Shown one piece after another: positions 8,042 to 15,652 of a DNA stretch of 64,000 nt. This stretch comes from SHVO01 sp964576515. GTDB lineage: Bacteria > Pseudomonadota > Alphaproteobacteria > Rhodospirillales > Rhodospirillaceae. A model generated the notes under the pieces. It did not search any database and was not told the origin of the DNA. It saw only the letters and a list, made by a program, of their open reading frames with translations. The stretch spans positions 62,001 through 126,000 of the forward strand of contig CAZNUW010000011.1 in assembly GCA_964576515.1 (NCBI GenBank), written 5' to 3'. The translations under genes were made by a program, and so were the position numbers. Position 1 is the first letter of the stretch; each line of letters opens with the position of its first letter.

Positions 8042-9961
8042 TCAGAGATCGGCGGCCAAGTTAAACATGTAACGGGTCCCCGCCCGTGGGAACCACGCGC
8101 CGGAGGTGCCGATGTTCCAGTCGTAGGCATTGGTGACGTTCGAAACATTCATACGAAAGGACGCCGGCGCCGCGCCGATCTTGAAGTAATAGCGGAAACC
8201 CGCGTTGAGCTGCTGATAGCCTTTCGACTTGAACGAATTATCCGGCACCGTCATTTGGCCGCCCCCGTCGTAGAACGCGACCTCGATCCCAAACCCATTC
8301 CACGCCGCCGGCTGGTACTGCACCTGGAGAAGCGAGGTGCGCGGCCACACGCCGACCGGTACAGACCCGATCAATCCACGCTCCACCGCATCCCCGCTCA
8401 CGCGCGCTTGGATCAGGACGATCCCCGCGACGACGCTCAATCCCTCGAACGGCTGCCCCGCCAGCGACGCCTCGAAACCACGGTGCCGGACGCTGCCGAA
8501 CGGGCCGAACACGTTCGCGGCGTCGAGCGTGAAGTAGGGTTTTTTCACCTCGAAGACGCCGGCCACGACATTCATGCCCGGCTTGATCGTATAACGCAGT
8601 CCCGCATCGACCTGCTTGGTGATCGCGACCGGCATCGCTTCGCCGCGATTGACGGCGACGTCGGGCGCAGTCGCGGTTTCCTCCAGCCCATTCGTATAAC
8701 TCGCATAAGCGGCGAGGCCTTTCGTGACGAACAGGTTGACGCCGGCGTTGTAAAGCCACGGATTGTCCTCCGCGCGCGCGACCGGACGCCCGGGCTGAAA
8801 CGTATCGCGCCGGTAATCCACCTTCTGCAAACCGAGCGTTAGGCCGCCGACCTCGGCCCACTGGCCGAAGTATGACAGTCCGGCTGCGGCCTGCTTGGTC
8901 GCGTTGCGCGTCTGCGAGCCGAACGCGAAAACCGGTTCGGGTAGCCACGTCTGCACGCCGATCCGCCCGGGTCCCAGGTAGATCGTGTCCGCGCCGCCGA
9001 AAACGCGATCGACATCGCGGCCCCGCACCGACATATCCACCGTGTGGCGGAAAGCGCCTGTGGTCAGGACCTTACTCAAGCGGACCTCCCCCGAATAGGA
9101 GGTGAAGGCGGACCGCGGCGCCTTGAAAAGATAGTGCTCCCCCGTCCCGTCCGGTTGCACGTCGCGCATGAAGTCGCCGAAGGTCTTGTGCTGAATACGT
9201 TGCGAGCGGAACACGCCGACCCGCAAGCGCCAGTCGTCGCCGAAACTGTAGCGGCCCAACACGCCGCCGTTGCTGTCGCGACAATCGCCGGATGTCCACC
9301 CTTGGCCGTAGAATGTCCGGCGCTTCACCTCGGGCGGCGCCCAGCCGCCGCCGGGAAGGATGCGCATCTGCTGTTCGTTGTGACAGTCCTCAAGTTGACT
9401 CCAGAACCCTGAAACTTCCGCGGCGTCCGTCGGACGGAACCTGAACAGCGCGCCGGCGGCCCACTGCACGTTCTTGCTGGCGTCCTGGTTGTCGATGCGA
9501 ATGACGCTGGCGCCCGCGCCGACGCTGAGTGTCTTCGTCACCGGCGCTTGCGTATCCATTTCGATGAAGTACGTGTCGTACTGGCCATAACCGATGAACG
9601 TGCTGACCACCGGCGTATCGCCGGGAAGCTGGAGGGAAAAATCCGCGACCCCTGTTGGCGCCGGAAAGGCGTAGGACTGCGCGCTGATTCCCACCCGCAC
9701 CGTGTTTCCACGCTGAACGTGCGTGTTCAACTCTGTCTGTTGATCGAAATAAAGCCCTTCGATACGCACGTTTCCTGCGTCGACAGGGCTAAACCCGCGC
9801 GCTTCGTAGGGATTGTAGAGGCCGGTTTGTTCGTTCCCGACTGTTGTTCCGAAGGCGTCGTCGGCGGCCTTCACCGCATTGTCCGCCACACGTTGCGCCA
9901 TAGCACCGGACGCAAAACAACACCCGGCGGTCAACGCCGCCGTCCACACCAACCTCCTCAC
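8042..9961 (-). CDS. TonB-dependent receptor (paralogue 1)
   Basis: 639 residues: signal peptide of about 22 residues ending in GAMA, then QRVADNAVKAADDAFGT, a plug domain with GFSPVDAGNVRIEGLYFDQQ, and a long beta-barrel rich in alternating aromatic residues, ending in an aromatic-rich barrel strand (FNLAADL). This is the TonB receptor architecture for energy-dependent outer-membrane uptake; the ligand is unknown. The start is GTG with GGAGG six bases upstream. It is collinear with, and by eye roughly two thirds identical to, the next receptor upstream, indicating tandem duplication. Two overlapping operator-like palindromes lie 19-47 nt before the start. Confidence 0.88.
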   Translation of the reverse strand: MRRLVWTAALTAGCCFASGAMAQRVADNAVKAADDAFGTTVGNEQTGLYNPYEARGFSPVDAGNVRIEGLYFDQQTELNTHVQRGNTVRVGISAQSYAFPAPTGVADFSLQLPGDTPVVSTFIGYGQYDTYFIEMDTQAPVTKTLSVGAGASVIRIDNQDASKNVQWAAGALFRFRPTDAAEVSGFWSQLEDCHNEQQMRILPGGGWAPPEVKRRTFYGQGWTSGDCRDSNGGVLGRYSFGDDWRLRVGVFRSQRIQHKTFGDFMRDVQPDGTGEHYLFKAPRSAFTSYSGEVRLSKVLTTGAFRHTVDMSVRGRDVDRVFGGADTIYLGPGRIGVQTWLPEPVFAFGSQTRNATKQAAAGLSYFGQWAEVGGLTLGLQKVDYRRDTFQPGRPVARAEDNPWLYNAGVNLFVTKGLAAYASYTNGLEETATAPDVAVNRGEAMPVAITKQVDAGLRYTIKPGMNVVAGVFEVKKPYFTLDAANVFGPFGSVRHRGFEASLAGQPFEGLSVVAGIVLIQARVSGDAVERGLIGSVPVGVWPRTSLLQVQYQPAAWNGFGIEVAFYDGGGQMTVPDNSFKSKGYQQLNAGFRYYFKIGAAPASFRMNVSNVTNAYDWNIGTSGAWFPRAGTRYMFNLAADL

Positions 9962-9976
9962 CCGAACCTCCCAGTC

Positions 9977-10028
9977 CGCTACGTTTCGTAATGCTACAAT
10001 ACGTAGCAGTTCGGTCGGGGGGATGCAA
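9977..10028 (-). promoter_or_regulatory. Promoter with two BlaI-type operators for TonB receptor 1
   Basis: TGCTACAATACGTAGCA (9992-10008) matches the blaI operator in both arms; a second core, TACGTTTCGTA (9980-9990), has its centre 15 bp away. The minus-strand -35 TTGCAT (10023-10028) and -10 TACGTA (10000-10005) are 17 bp apart and the -10 lies inside the first operator. Tandem sites suggest tighter or cooperative control than at blaI. Confidence 0.72.
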
Positions 10029-10033
10029 GGCCC

Positions 10034-11950
10034 TTAGAAATCGAGCGCGAGATTTGTCAGCCAGGTGATCGGCGTGCGCGGCGACCACTGCCCCGCTTGA
10101 TTGACGCTCCAGTCATAGGCGTTGAACACGTTGAGCACGCGGAAGCGAAAGGACGCCGGCACGCCGCGCAGCGTGAAATTATGCCGGACGCCGAGATTCA
10201 GTTGCTTATAACCGTCCGTCTTATGGCGGTTGTCAGGGGTCGAACGCTGGCCACCCCCATCGAAGAAATACGCCTCCAGCGCGATCCCGCCCCATGCGGG
10301 CGGCGCGTAATTGATCTGGATGATCGACGTGCGCGGAAACACGCCCACGGGGATCTCGCCGATCACCCCGCGGTCGACCGCGCTTCCCGAAACACGCGGC
10401 TCCAGCGCCACCAATCCGGCGACGATGTTGAAGCCCTCGAACAATTGCCCGGCCAACGACGTCTCGATGCCCCGATGCCGCACCGCGCCGAACGGCCCGA
10501 ACACGTTCGCGGCATCGAGCGTGAAGTAGGGTTTTTTCACCTCGAACACACCGGCGACGAGATTGAGCCCTGGCTTCAGCGTGAAGCGAACGCCCGCGTC
10601 CACCTGTTTCGTGATCGCGGTGGGCATGGCTTCGCCGCGATTGAAGGCCGTGTCGGGCGCCGTGCCCGTTTCCTCCAGTCCGCGGGTATAACTGGCGTAC
10701 GCCGCCATGCGCGGCGTCAAAAAGACGTTCAGCGCCGCGTTGTACAGCCACGGCTGATCCTCCGCGCGCACCACGGGCAGATTGGGAGCGTGCGTGTCGC
10801 GGCGATAGTCGACCTTCTGTGCGCCCAACGTCAGCGCGCCGTGCTGCGCCCATTGCGCCAAATAGGAAACGCCGAGCGCGGCTTGTTTTGTCTCGTTCGT
10901 GGTCTGGGGATTGAAAGTGAACGTCGGCTCCGGCAGCCACGTCTGCTCACCGATGCGCCCCGGGCCAAGAAAGATCGTGTGCGCCCCGCCGAAACGGCGC
11001 TCCACGTCGCGGCCGCGCAGCGAGGTATCGATCGTGTGGCGGAACGCGCCGCTCTCGATCGTCTTTGTCAACCTGACTTCACCCGAGTACGACGTGAACG
11101 CCGCGCGCGGCGCCCGGAAAATGTAGTGCTGCCCGGTTCCATCGGGCTGCACATCGCGCATCAGGTCGCCGAATATCCGTTTTTGGATGCTCTCCGACCG
11201 GAAAACGCCGGTCTGTAAGCGCCATCCATCGCCGATGGCCCATCGCGCGAAAATTCCGCCGTTGCTGTCGCGGCAATCGCCCGACGTCCATCCCTGGCCG
11301 AAGAACGTGTGGCGCTTTACGCGCGGCGGCTCCCAGGCTCCGCCGGGCAGGATCCGCATCTGTTGTTCGTTATGGCAGCCTTCCACCAGGCCGACGAAAC
11401 CGGACACCTCCATTGCGTCGCTCGGACGCAGACGAAACAACGCTCCGGCGTTCCATTCGACGTGCTTGCTGGCGTCCTGGTTGTCGTAACGGATGAAACC
11501 GACCCCGGCGCCGACGCTCAGTTTGTCCGTCACCGGCGTTTGAACGTCGAGTTCGGTGACAAAGCTGTCGAACGTCCCCGCGCCGATCATGTAGCTGACG
11601 ATCGTCCTGTCGCCGGGCAGACGCAGGTTGAAGTCCGCCACGCCTGTCGGCGCGGGAAAAGCGTAAGACTGCGCGCTGATGCCGACGCGCACTGTATTTC
11701 CGCGCGAGATACGTCCGTTCAGTTGAGTCTGTTGATCGAAGTAGAGCCCCTCGATCCTGACGTTGCCGGCCTCGACAGGGCTGAACCCCCGGGCGCTGGA
11801 AGGATCGTAAAGCCCGGTCCGTTCGTTTCCGACGGCGGTCCCGAACGCGTCGTCCGCGGCCTTCACGGCGTTGTCGGCGACACGCTGCGCCCTGGCCTCC
11901 GCCGCACATAACACCAGCGCCCCCATCAGCGCCGCACGTCCTAACCGCAT
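10034..11950 (-). CDS. TonB-dependent receptor (paralogue 2)
   Basis: 638 residues from the ATG at 11950 (signal peptide of about 21 residues ending in AEARA). It opens with the same QRVADNAVKAADDAFGT segment and plug as the neighbouring receptor and has the same barrel landmarks, including MRILPGG, FGQGWTSGDCRDSNGG with conserved Cys, and KKPYFTLDAANVFGPFG. Such receptors import siderophores, cobalamin or other ligands with TonB energy; no ligand is evident and no TonB box is obvious. Transcription from its own operator-covered promoter is likely. The divergent DUF6624 gene begins 173 nt away. Confidence 0.88.
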   Translation of the reverse strand: MRLGRAALMGALVLCAAEARAQRVADNAVKAADDAFGTAVGNERTGLYDPSSARGFSPVEAGNVRIEGLYFDQQTQLNGRISRGNTVRVGISAQSYAFPAPTGVADFNLRLPGDRTIVSYMIGAGTFDSFVTELDVQTPVTDKLSVGAGVGFIRYDNQDASKHVEWNAGALFRLRPSDAMEVSGFVGLVEGCHNEQQMRILPGGAWEPPRVKRHTFFGQGWTSGDCRDSNGGIFARWAIGDGWRLQTGVFRSESIQKRIFGDLMRDVQPDGTGQHYIFRAPRAAFTSYSGEVRLTKTIESGAFRHTIDTSLRGRDVERRFGGAHTIFLGPGRIGEQTWLPEPTFTFNPQTTNETKQAALGVSYLAQWAQHGALTLGAQKVDYRRDTHAPNLPVVRAEDQPWLYNAALNVFLTPRMAAYASYTRGLEETGTAPDTAFNRGEAMPTAITKQVDAGVRFTLKPGLNLVAGVFEVKKPYFTLDAANVFGPFGAVRHRGIETSLAGQLFEGFNIVAGLVALEPRVSGSAVDRGVIGEIPVGVFPRTSIIQINYAPPAWGGIALEAYFFDGGGQRSTPDNRHKTDGYKQLNLGVRHNFTLRGVPASFRFRVLNVFNAYDWSVNQAGQWSPRTPITWLTNLALDF

Positions 11951-11977
11951 GATGCCCGCACCCCACACTTCACGGAA

Positions 11978-12013
11978 TGCTACGTTTTGTAACATCCATC
12001 CCGTTGCGCGCAA
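11978..12013 (-). promoter_or_regulatory. Promoter and BlaI-type operator for TonB receptor 2
   Basis: TGCTACGTTTTGTAACA at 11978-11994 matches the blaI operator in the TGCTACG arm and in the GTA-CA arm with one substitution. On the minus strand TTGCGC (12008-12013) and TACAAA (11986-11991) are separated by 16 bp, again placing the -10 inside the operator. It starts 27 nt before the receptor's ATG. Confidence 0.7.
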
Positions 12014-12123
12014 GATTAGCCGGAGAAACCACCACTTGCCATTGTGGCGCTCATTGCAGCTTATCTATAAAGTCCGGCGCTTCCGATCATCTCCGGTTTG
12101 AGCCCGCTTATCATGAGGACATC

Positions 12124-12864
12124 ATGCGAATACTTGCGACCCTTGCCCTTCTGTGTGCGAGCTTCAGCGCGAACGCCGCGTCCGAACCCCCGCCCGCGCG
12201 CGAACTGAGCCCCGCCGCCGCCGCCCGGATCGCCCCGTTGATCGAAGGCTACGCGAAACTGAACAAAGACCTCGCCGCGATGGAGCCGGCGAAAACCGAC
12301 GCCGAGCGCCTCCTGCGACTGAAGCGCCGCGACGAATTCGGACGCCTGCTCTACCGTCAGATCGATTTCGTCAGCCTCCCTCTCGCCGAGGGTCGCGCCG
12401 CGGTGATGGCCGCACAGCTCGAGATCGAGCGCCAGGACATCGAGAACCAGAAACAGTTGAAGGCCATGCTTCCACCACGCGGTTGGTTCCTGCGCAGCGA
12501 GATCGGGGCCGAAGCTAGCGCGGCGGCGTGGCTGATCGTCCAACATGCCATCAATTCAGATACAGCTTTCGTGCGCGAGACGCTCGGGCACATGAAAGAG
12601 ATTCTGCCGACCGGCGATATCGACAAGGAAGGCTATGCCATGTTGTCGGATCGCGTGTCGGTGAACGATGCCGTGCGCCAGACCTACGGCACGCAAATGA
12701 TTTGCGACAAACACAAGTGGGTTCTTTATCCCGTCGAGGACGAAGCCGGCGTGGACGCTCGCCGCAAGGAGATGGGGATCAACGTCACGCTGGCCGATCA
12801 GCTCGCACAATTCGCGACGCGCTCATGCCCCATCGCCACTTTCGCCGGAATCATACCGAAGTAG
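12124..12864 (+). CDS. Exported DUF6624 family protein
   Basis: 246 residues with a signal peptide of about 18 residues ending in ANA. The C-terminal half matches DUF6624: AWLIVQHAINSDTAFVRETL, then an AMLSDRVSVNDAVRQTYGTQ stretch, then YPVEDEAGVDARRKEMGI. The family is of unknown function, usually seen as lone domains or attached to TPRs. The ATG at 12124 was chosen because the hydrophobic signal begins there; the longer frame crosses the divergent promoter region. Two Cys (ICDKHK and RSCPIA) could form a disulfide. It is transcribed divergently from the TonB receptor. Confidence 0.8.
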   Translation: MRILATLALLCASFSANAASEPPPARELSPAAAARIAPLIEGYAKLNKDLAAMEPAKTDAERLLRLKRRDEFGRLLYRQIDFVSLPLAEGRAAVMAAQLEIERQDIENQKQLKAMLPPRGWFLRSEIGAEASAAAWLIVQHAINSDTAFVRETLGHMKEILPTGDIDKEGYAMLSDRVSVNDAVRQTYGTQMICDKHKWVLYPVEDEAGVDARRKEMGINVTLADQLAQFATRSCPIATFAGIIPK

Positions 12865-13027
12865 TAAAAAAGCCACATTTCCAATAGATCGTGGCCACAA
12901 CGTAAACTGAGTGTAACCAAACGAGCGCCAGGTCACGCGTGTGTGACTCCAGGCATGTAGAACCGATCTGTCTATTCGGGTAACTTGAATAACGAGACCA
13001 GATCAATTGCGTAAGAGGAGACCCAAG

Positions 13028-13477
13028 ATGCGTCTGTTCCGTGGAGTGTGTGGGGTTGTTGTGGCGGCATCGCTGGCGCTGCCGATTGCGTCGGCGAACG
13101 CACAGATGATGCGCGACGAAGATGTCATCGCGTACCGCCAGGAAATCATGAAGACCATGGGCGCGCAGTCCGCGGCCATCGGCCAGATCCTGGCCGGGAT
13201 GGTGCCGGACAAACTCCTCTATTCTCACTTTGAAGTCCTGTTGCAGTCGGTCCGTCAGGCGAAGCTTGCGTTTGAACCGAACGTCGAAGGCGGAAACGCC
13301 CTGCCCGCCGTGTGGACGAACCACGCGGACTTCGTGAAAAAACTCGACGAAGCCGAAGCGGCGCTCATCAAGGCGGTCGAGACCGCGAAGAAGGACGGCG
13401 CCGGCGGCCAGACCGGTGAAGCCGCGGTCGGCGCGCTTTCCTGCAAGGGTTGCCACGACACCTATAAGAAGCCGTAA
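13028..13477 (+). CDS. Cytochrome c' (class II c-type cytochrome)
   Basis: 149 residues with a signal peptide ending around residue 26 (ANAQ). The mature protein is a four-helix bundle typical of class II cytochrome c: RQEIMKTMGAQSAAIGQIL in helix 1, ALPAVWTNHADFVKKL in the middle, and the C-terminal haem-binding motif CKGCH (CxxCH) in SCKGCHDTYK. Such proteins bind NO or act in periplasmic electron transfer. AGAGGAG lies 7 nt before the ATG at 13028; an in-frame TTG at 13007 is less likely. It is followed by a strong terminator, separating it from the formate dehydrogenase operon. Confidence 0.9.
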   Translation: MRLFRGVCGVVVAASLALPIASANAQMMRDEDVIAYRQEIMKTMGAQSAAIGQILAGMVPDKLLYSHFEVLLQSVRQAKLAFEPNVEGGNALPAVWTNHADFVKKLDEAEAALIKAVETAKKDGAGGQTGEAAVGALSCKGCHDTYKKP

Positions 13478-13500
13478 CCCCGGCTTCCAGCGACACCCGG

Positions 13501-13536
13501 AAACGGCGCGCCCCCTAGAGGCGCGCCGTTTTCTTT
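13501..13536 (+). terminator. Rho-independent terminator after cytochrome c'
   Basis: Perfect stem AAACGGCGCGCC / GGCGCGCCGTTT with a 7-nt loop, followed by TTCTTTT, 23 nt after the cytochrome c' stop. Confidence 0.92.
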
Positions 13537-13640
13537 TGTGGAATTTCAAGGGGTCCCGGCGCCTTTTGTCTAGACATATGGACAAAATCGGGCAGTATCG
13601 AGGTCTGTCAACCGGACCGTTAAGGGCGGATACTCTTCAT

Positions 13641-14114
13641 ATGTCGACTTATCCCGCCTGGGACGAAAAACACGCCGCGGAGATCATCGGCGCGCACGCC
13701 GCCACGGAAGGCGCGACCCTGCCGATGCTTCATGCGCTCCAGCACGCGTTCGGATTCATCCACGACCGCGCGATCGATCTGATCGCATCCACTCTCAATC
13801 TGTCGCGCGCCGAGGTGCATGGGGTTGTGTCCTTTTACCACGACTTCCGCCGCACGCCGCCGGGCCGCCATGTCGTCAAACTTTGCCGGGCGGAAGCCTG
13901 CCAATCCATGGGCGCCGACGCCCTCGCCGCGAACGCAAAACGCCGCCTGGGCGTTGACTGGGGCGAGACGACACCCGACGGCAGCGTCACGCTGGAACCC
14001 GTTTTCTGCCTGGGCCTTTGCGCGTCCGCGCCGGCGGCCATTGTCGACGGACGTCTGAAGGCGCGCCTGACGGAGGATACTCTCGCCGCCCTCCTCGCCG
14101 AGGCGCGCGCATGA
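13641..14114 (+). CDS. fdsG: Formate dehydrogenase subunit gamma (NuoE-like)
   Basis: 157 residues, thioredoxin-like [2Fe-2S] subunit homologous to NuoE. Cluster ligands are visible as C82 and C87 in LCRAEACQS and C123 and C127 in FCLGLC. It passes electrons from the molybdenum subunit towards the FMN subunit in the soluble NAD-dependent formate dehydrogenase. The start at 13641 places family-like AEIIGAHA near residue 15; an in-frame ATG at 13578 would add an unconserved extension. Its stop overlaps the fdsB ATG by 4 nt, so the operon starts here. Confidence 0.93.
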   Translation: MSTYPAWDEKHAAEIIGAHAATEGATLPMLHALQHAFGFIHDRAIDLIASTLNLSRAEVHGVVSFYHDFRRTPPGRHVVKLCRAEACQSMGADALAANAKRRLGVDWGETTPDGSVTLEPVFCLGLCASAPAAIVDGRLKARLTEDTLAALLAEARA

Positions 14115-15652
14115 GTATCCAAGTCCGCATTCCGCTGGATTCCTCCGCCGTGGCCGTCGGCGCCGACGAGGTCGCGCGCGCCGTTGCGACGGAAGCAGCC
14201 AAGCGCAAGATCGACATCGAGATTGTCCGCACCGGTTCCTACGGCATGGCGTGGCTTGAACCGCTGATCGACGTGGGCGGCGTGGGTTATGGTCCGATCA
14301 CGCTCGCCGACATTCCGAGCCTTTTCGAGGCCGGGTTCGTCACCGGCGGCGCGCACCCGCGCAAGATCGGCCGTATCGACGAACATCCCTTCATGCGCGC
14401 GCAAACACGCCTCACCTTCGCGCGCTGCGGCCGCGTCGATCCGCTGTCGATCGCCGACTATAAAGCACACGCGGGACTGAACGGCCTCACGCAGGCCATC
14501 GCCCTCGGCCCGGAAAAAACCCTAGATGCGGTTACGGCTTCGGGCCTGCGCGGCCGCGGCGGCGCGGGCTTCCCGACCGGCATCAAGTGGAAAACCGTCG
14601 CGCAAGCGGCGAGCGACATTAAGTACATCGTCTGCAACGCCGACGAAGGGGATTCCGGCACCTTCTCCGACCGCATGATCATGGAAGGCGATCCCTTCGC
14701 GCTGATCGAAGGCATGATTGTCGCGGGCATCGCGACGGGCGCCACACGCGGCTATATCTACATCCGCTCCGAGTATCCCATCGCCGTCGCGGTCATGACC
14801 CAAGCGCTGCGTAACGCGCACGCCGGCGGACTGCTGGGGGCGAATGTTCTGGGCTCATCTTACGCCTTCGACATCGAGGTGCGCGTCGGCGCGGGGGCTT
14901 ACGTCTGCGGCGAAGAGACCTCTTTGCTCGAAAGTCTGGAAGGCAAGCGCGGTCAGGTTCGCGCTAAACCGCCCCTGCCCGCGATCCAGGGTCTGTTCGG
15001 CAAACCGACGGCGGTGAACAATCTCATTACCCTGGCCTCGGTCCCGGCGATCCTCGCCGAGGGCGCGGATAAATATAAAAGCCTGGGCGTCGGACGCTCG
15101 CTGGGGACCATCCCCATTCAGCTCGCGGGCAACGTCAAATACGCCGGGTTGTTTGAAGCGCCGTTCGGCATGACGCTGGGCGACCTCGTGATGAAAATCG
15201 GCGGCGGAACCTTGAGCGGCCGGCCCGTCCGCGCGGTGCAGGTCGGCGGCCCCTTGGGCGCGTACTTCCCCACCGGCCTGTTCGATACGCCCTTCGACTA
15301 TGAAGCTTTCACCGCCAAGGGTGGTCTCATCGGTCATGCCGGGATTGTGGTGTTCGACGACACGGTCGACCTCGCTCGTCAGGCTCGGTTCGCCATGGAA
15401 TTCTGCGCGATTGAGTCCTGCGGCAAATGCACGCCTTGTCGCATTGGGTCCGTGCGCGGGGTCGAGGTCATCGACAAGATCATCGCCGGGGAGTCGCCGG
15501 ACGCGCAGATCGCGCTCCTCGACGACTTATGTAGTACAATGCGTCAGGGCTCGCTTTGCGCCCTCGGCGGCTTCGTGCCCTATCCGGTGACCAGCGCCAT
15601 GACGCACTTCCCGGAAGACTTCAGGCGCAAGGATTTGAGGAAAGCGTCATGA
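14111..15652 (+). CDS. fdsB: Formate dehydrogenase subunit beta (NuoF-like, NAD/FMN)
   Basis: 513 residues. An N-terminal thioredoxin-like part is followed by the NuoF core: GLRGRGGAGFPTGIKW as the NADH/FMN site, YIVCNADEGDSGTF, YVCGEETSLLESLEGKRG, and the [4Fe-4S] ligands in ESCGKCTPCRIGS plus a later Cys in the DDLCSTM helix. It reduces NAD+ with electrons from formate. The start at 14111 overlaps the fdsG stop (ATGA) and the stop overlaps the fdsA start (ATGA), a tightly coupled operon. Confidence 0.95.
   Translation: MSIQVRIPLDSSAVAVGADEVARAVATEAAKRKIDIEIVRTGSYGMAWLEPLIDVGGVGYGPITLADIPSLFEAGFVTGGAHPRKIGRIDEHPFMRAQTRLTFARCGRVDPLSIADYKAHAGLNGLTQAIALGPEKTLDAVTASGLRGRGGAGFPTGIKWKTVAQAASDIKYIVCNADEGDSGTFSDRMIMEGDPFALIEGMIVAGIATGATRGYIYIRSEYPIAVAVMTQALRNAHAGGLLGANVLGSSYAFDIEVRVGAGAYVCGEETSLLESLEGKRGQVRAKPPLPAIQGLFGKPTAVNNLITLASVPAILAEGADKYKSLGVGRSLGTIPIQLAGNVKYAGLFEAPFGMTLGDLVMKIGGGTLSGRPVRAVQVGGPLGAYFPTGLFDTPFDYEAFTAKGGLIGHAGIVVFDDTVDLARQARFAMEFCAIESCGKCTPCRIGSVRGVEVIDKIIAGESPDAQIALLDDLCSTMRQGSLCALGGFVPYPVTSAMTHFPEDFRRKDLRKAS

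Noticed and set aside
13007..13027. TTG at 13007 as start of cytochrome c'
   Set aside because: It would lie upstream of the AGAGGAG ribosome-binding site that serves the ATG at 13028 and would add a basic tip not needed by the signal peptide.
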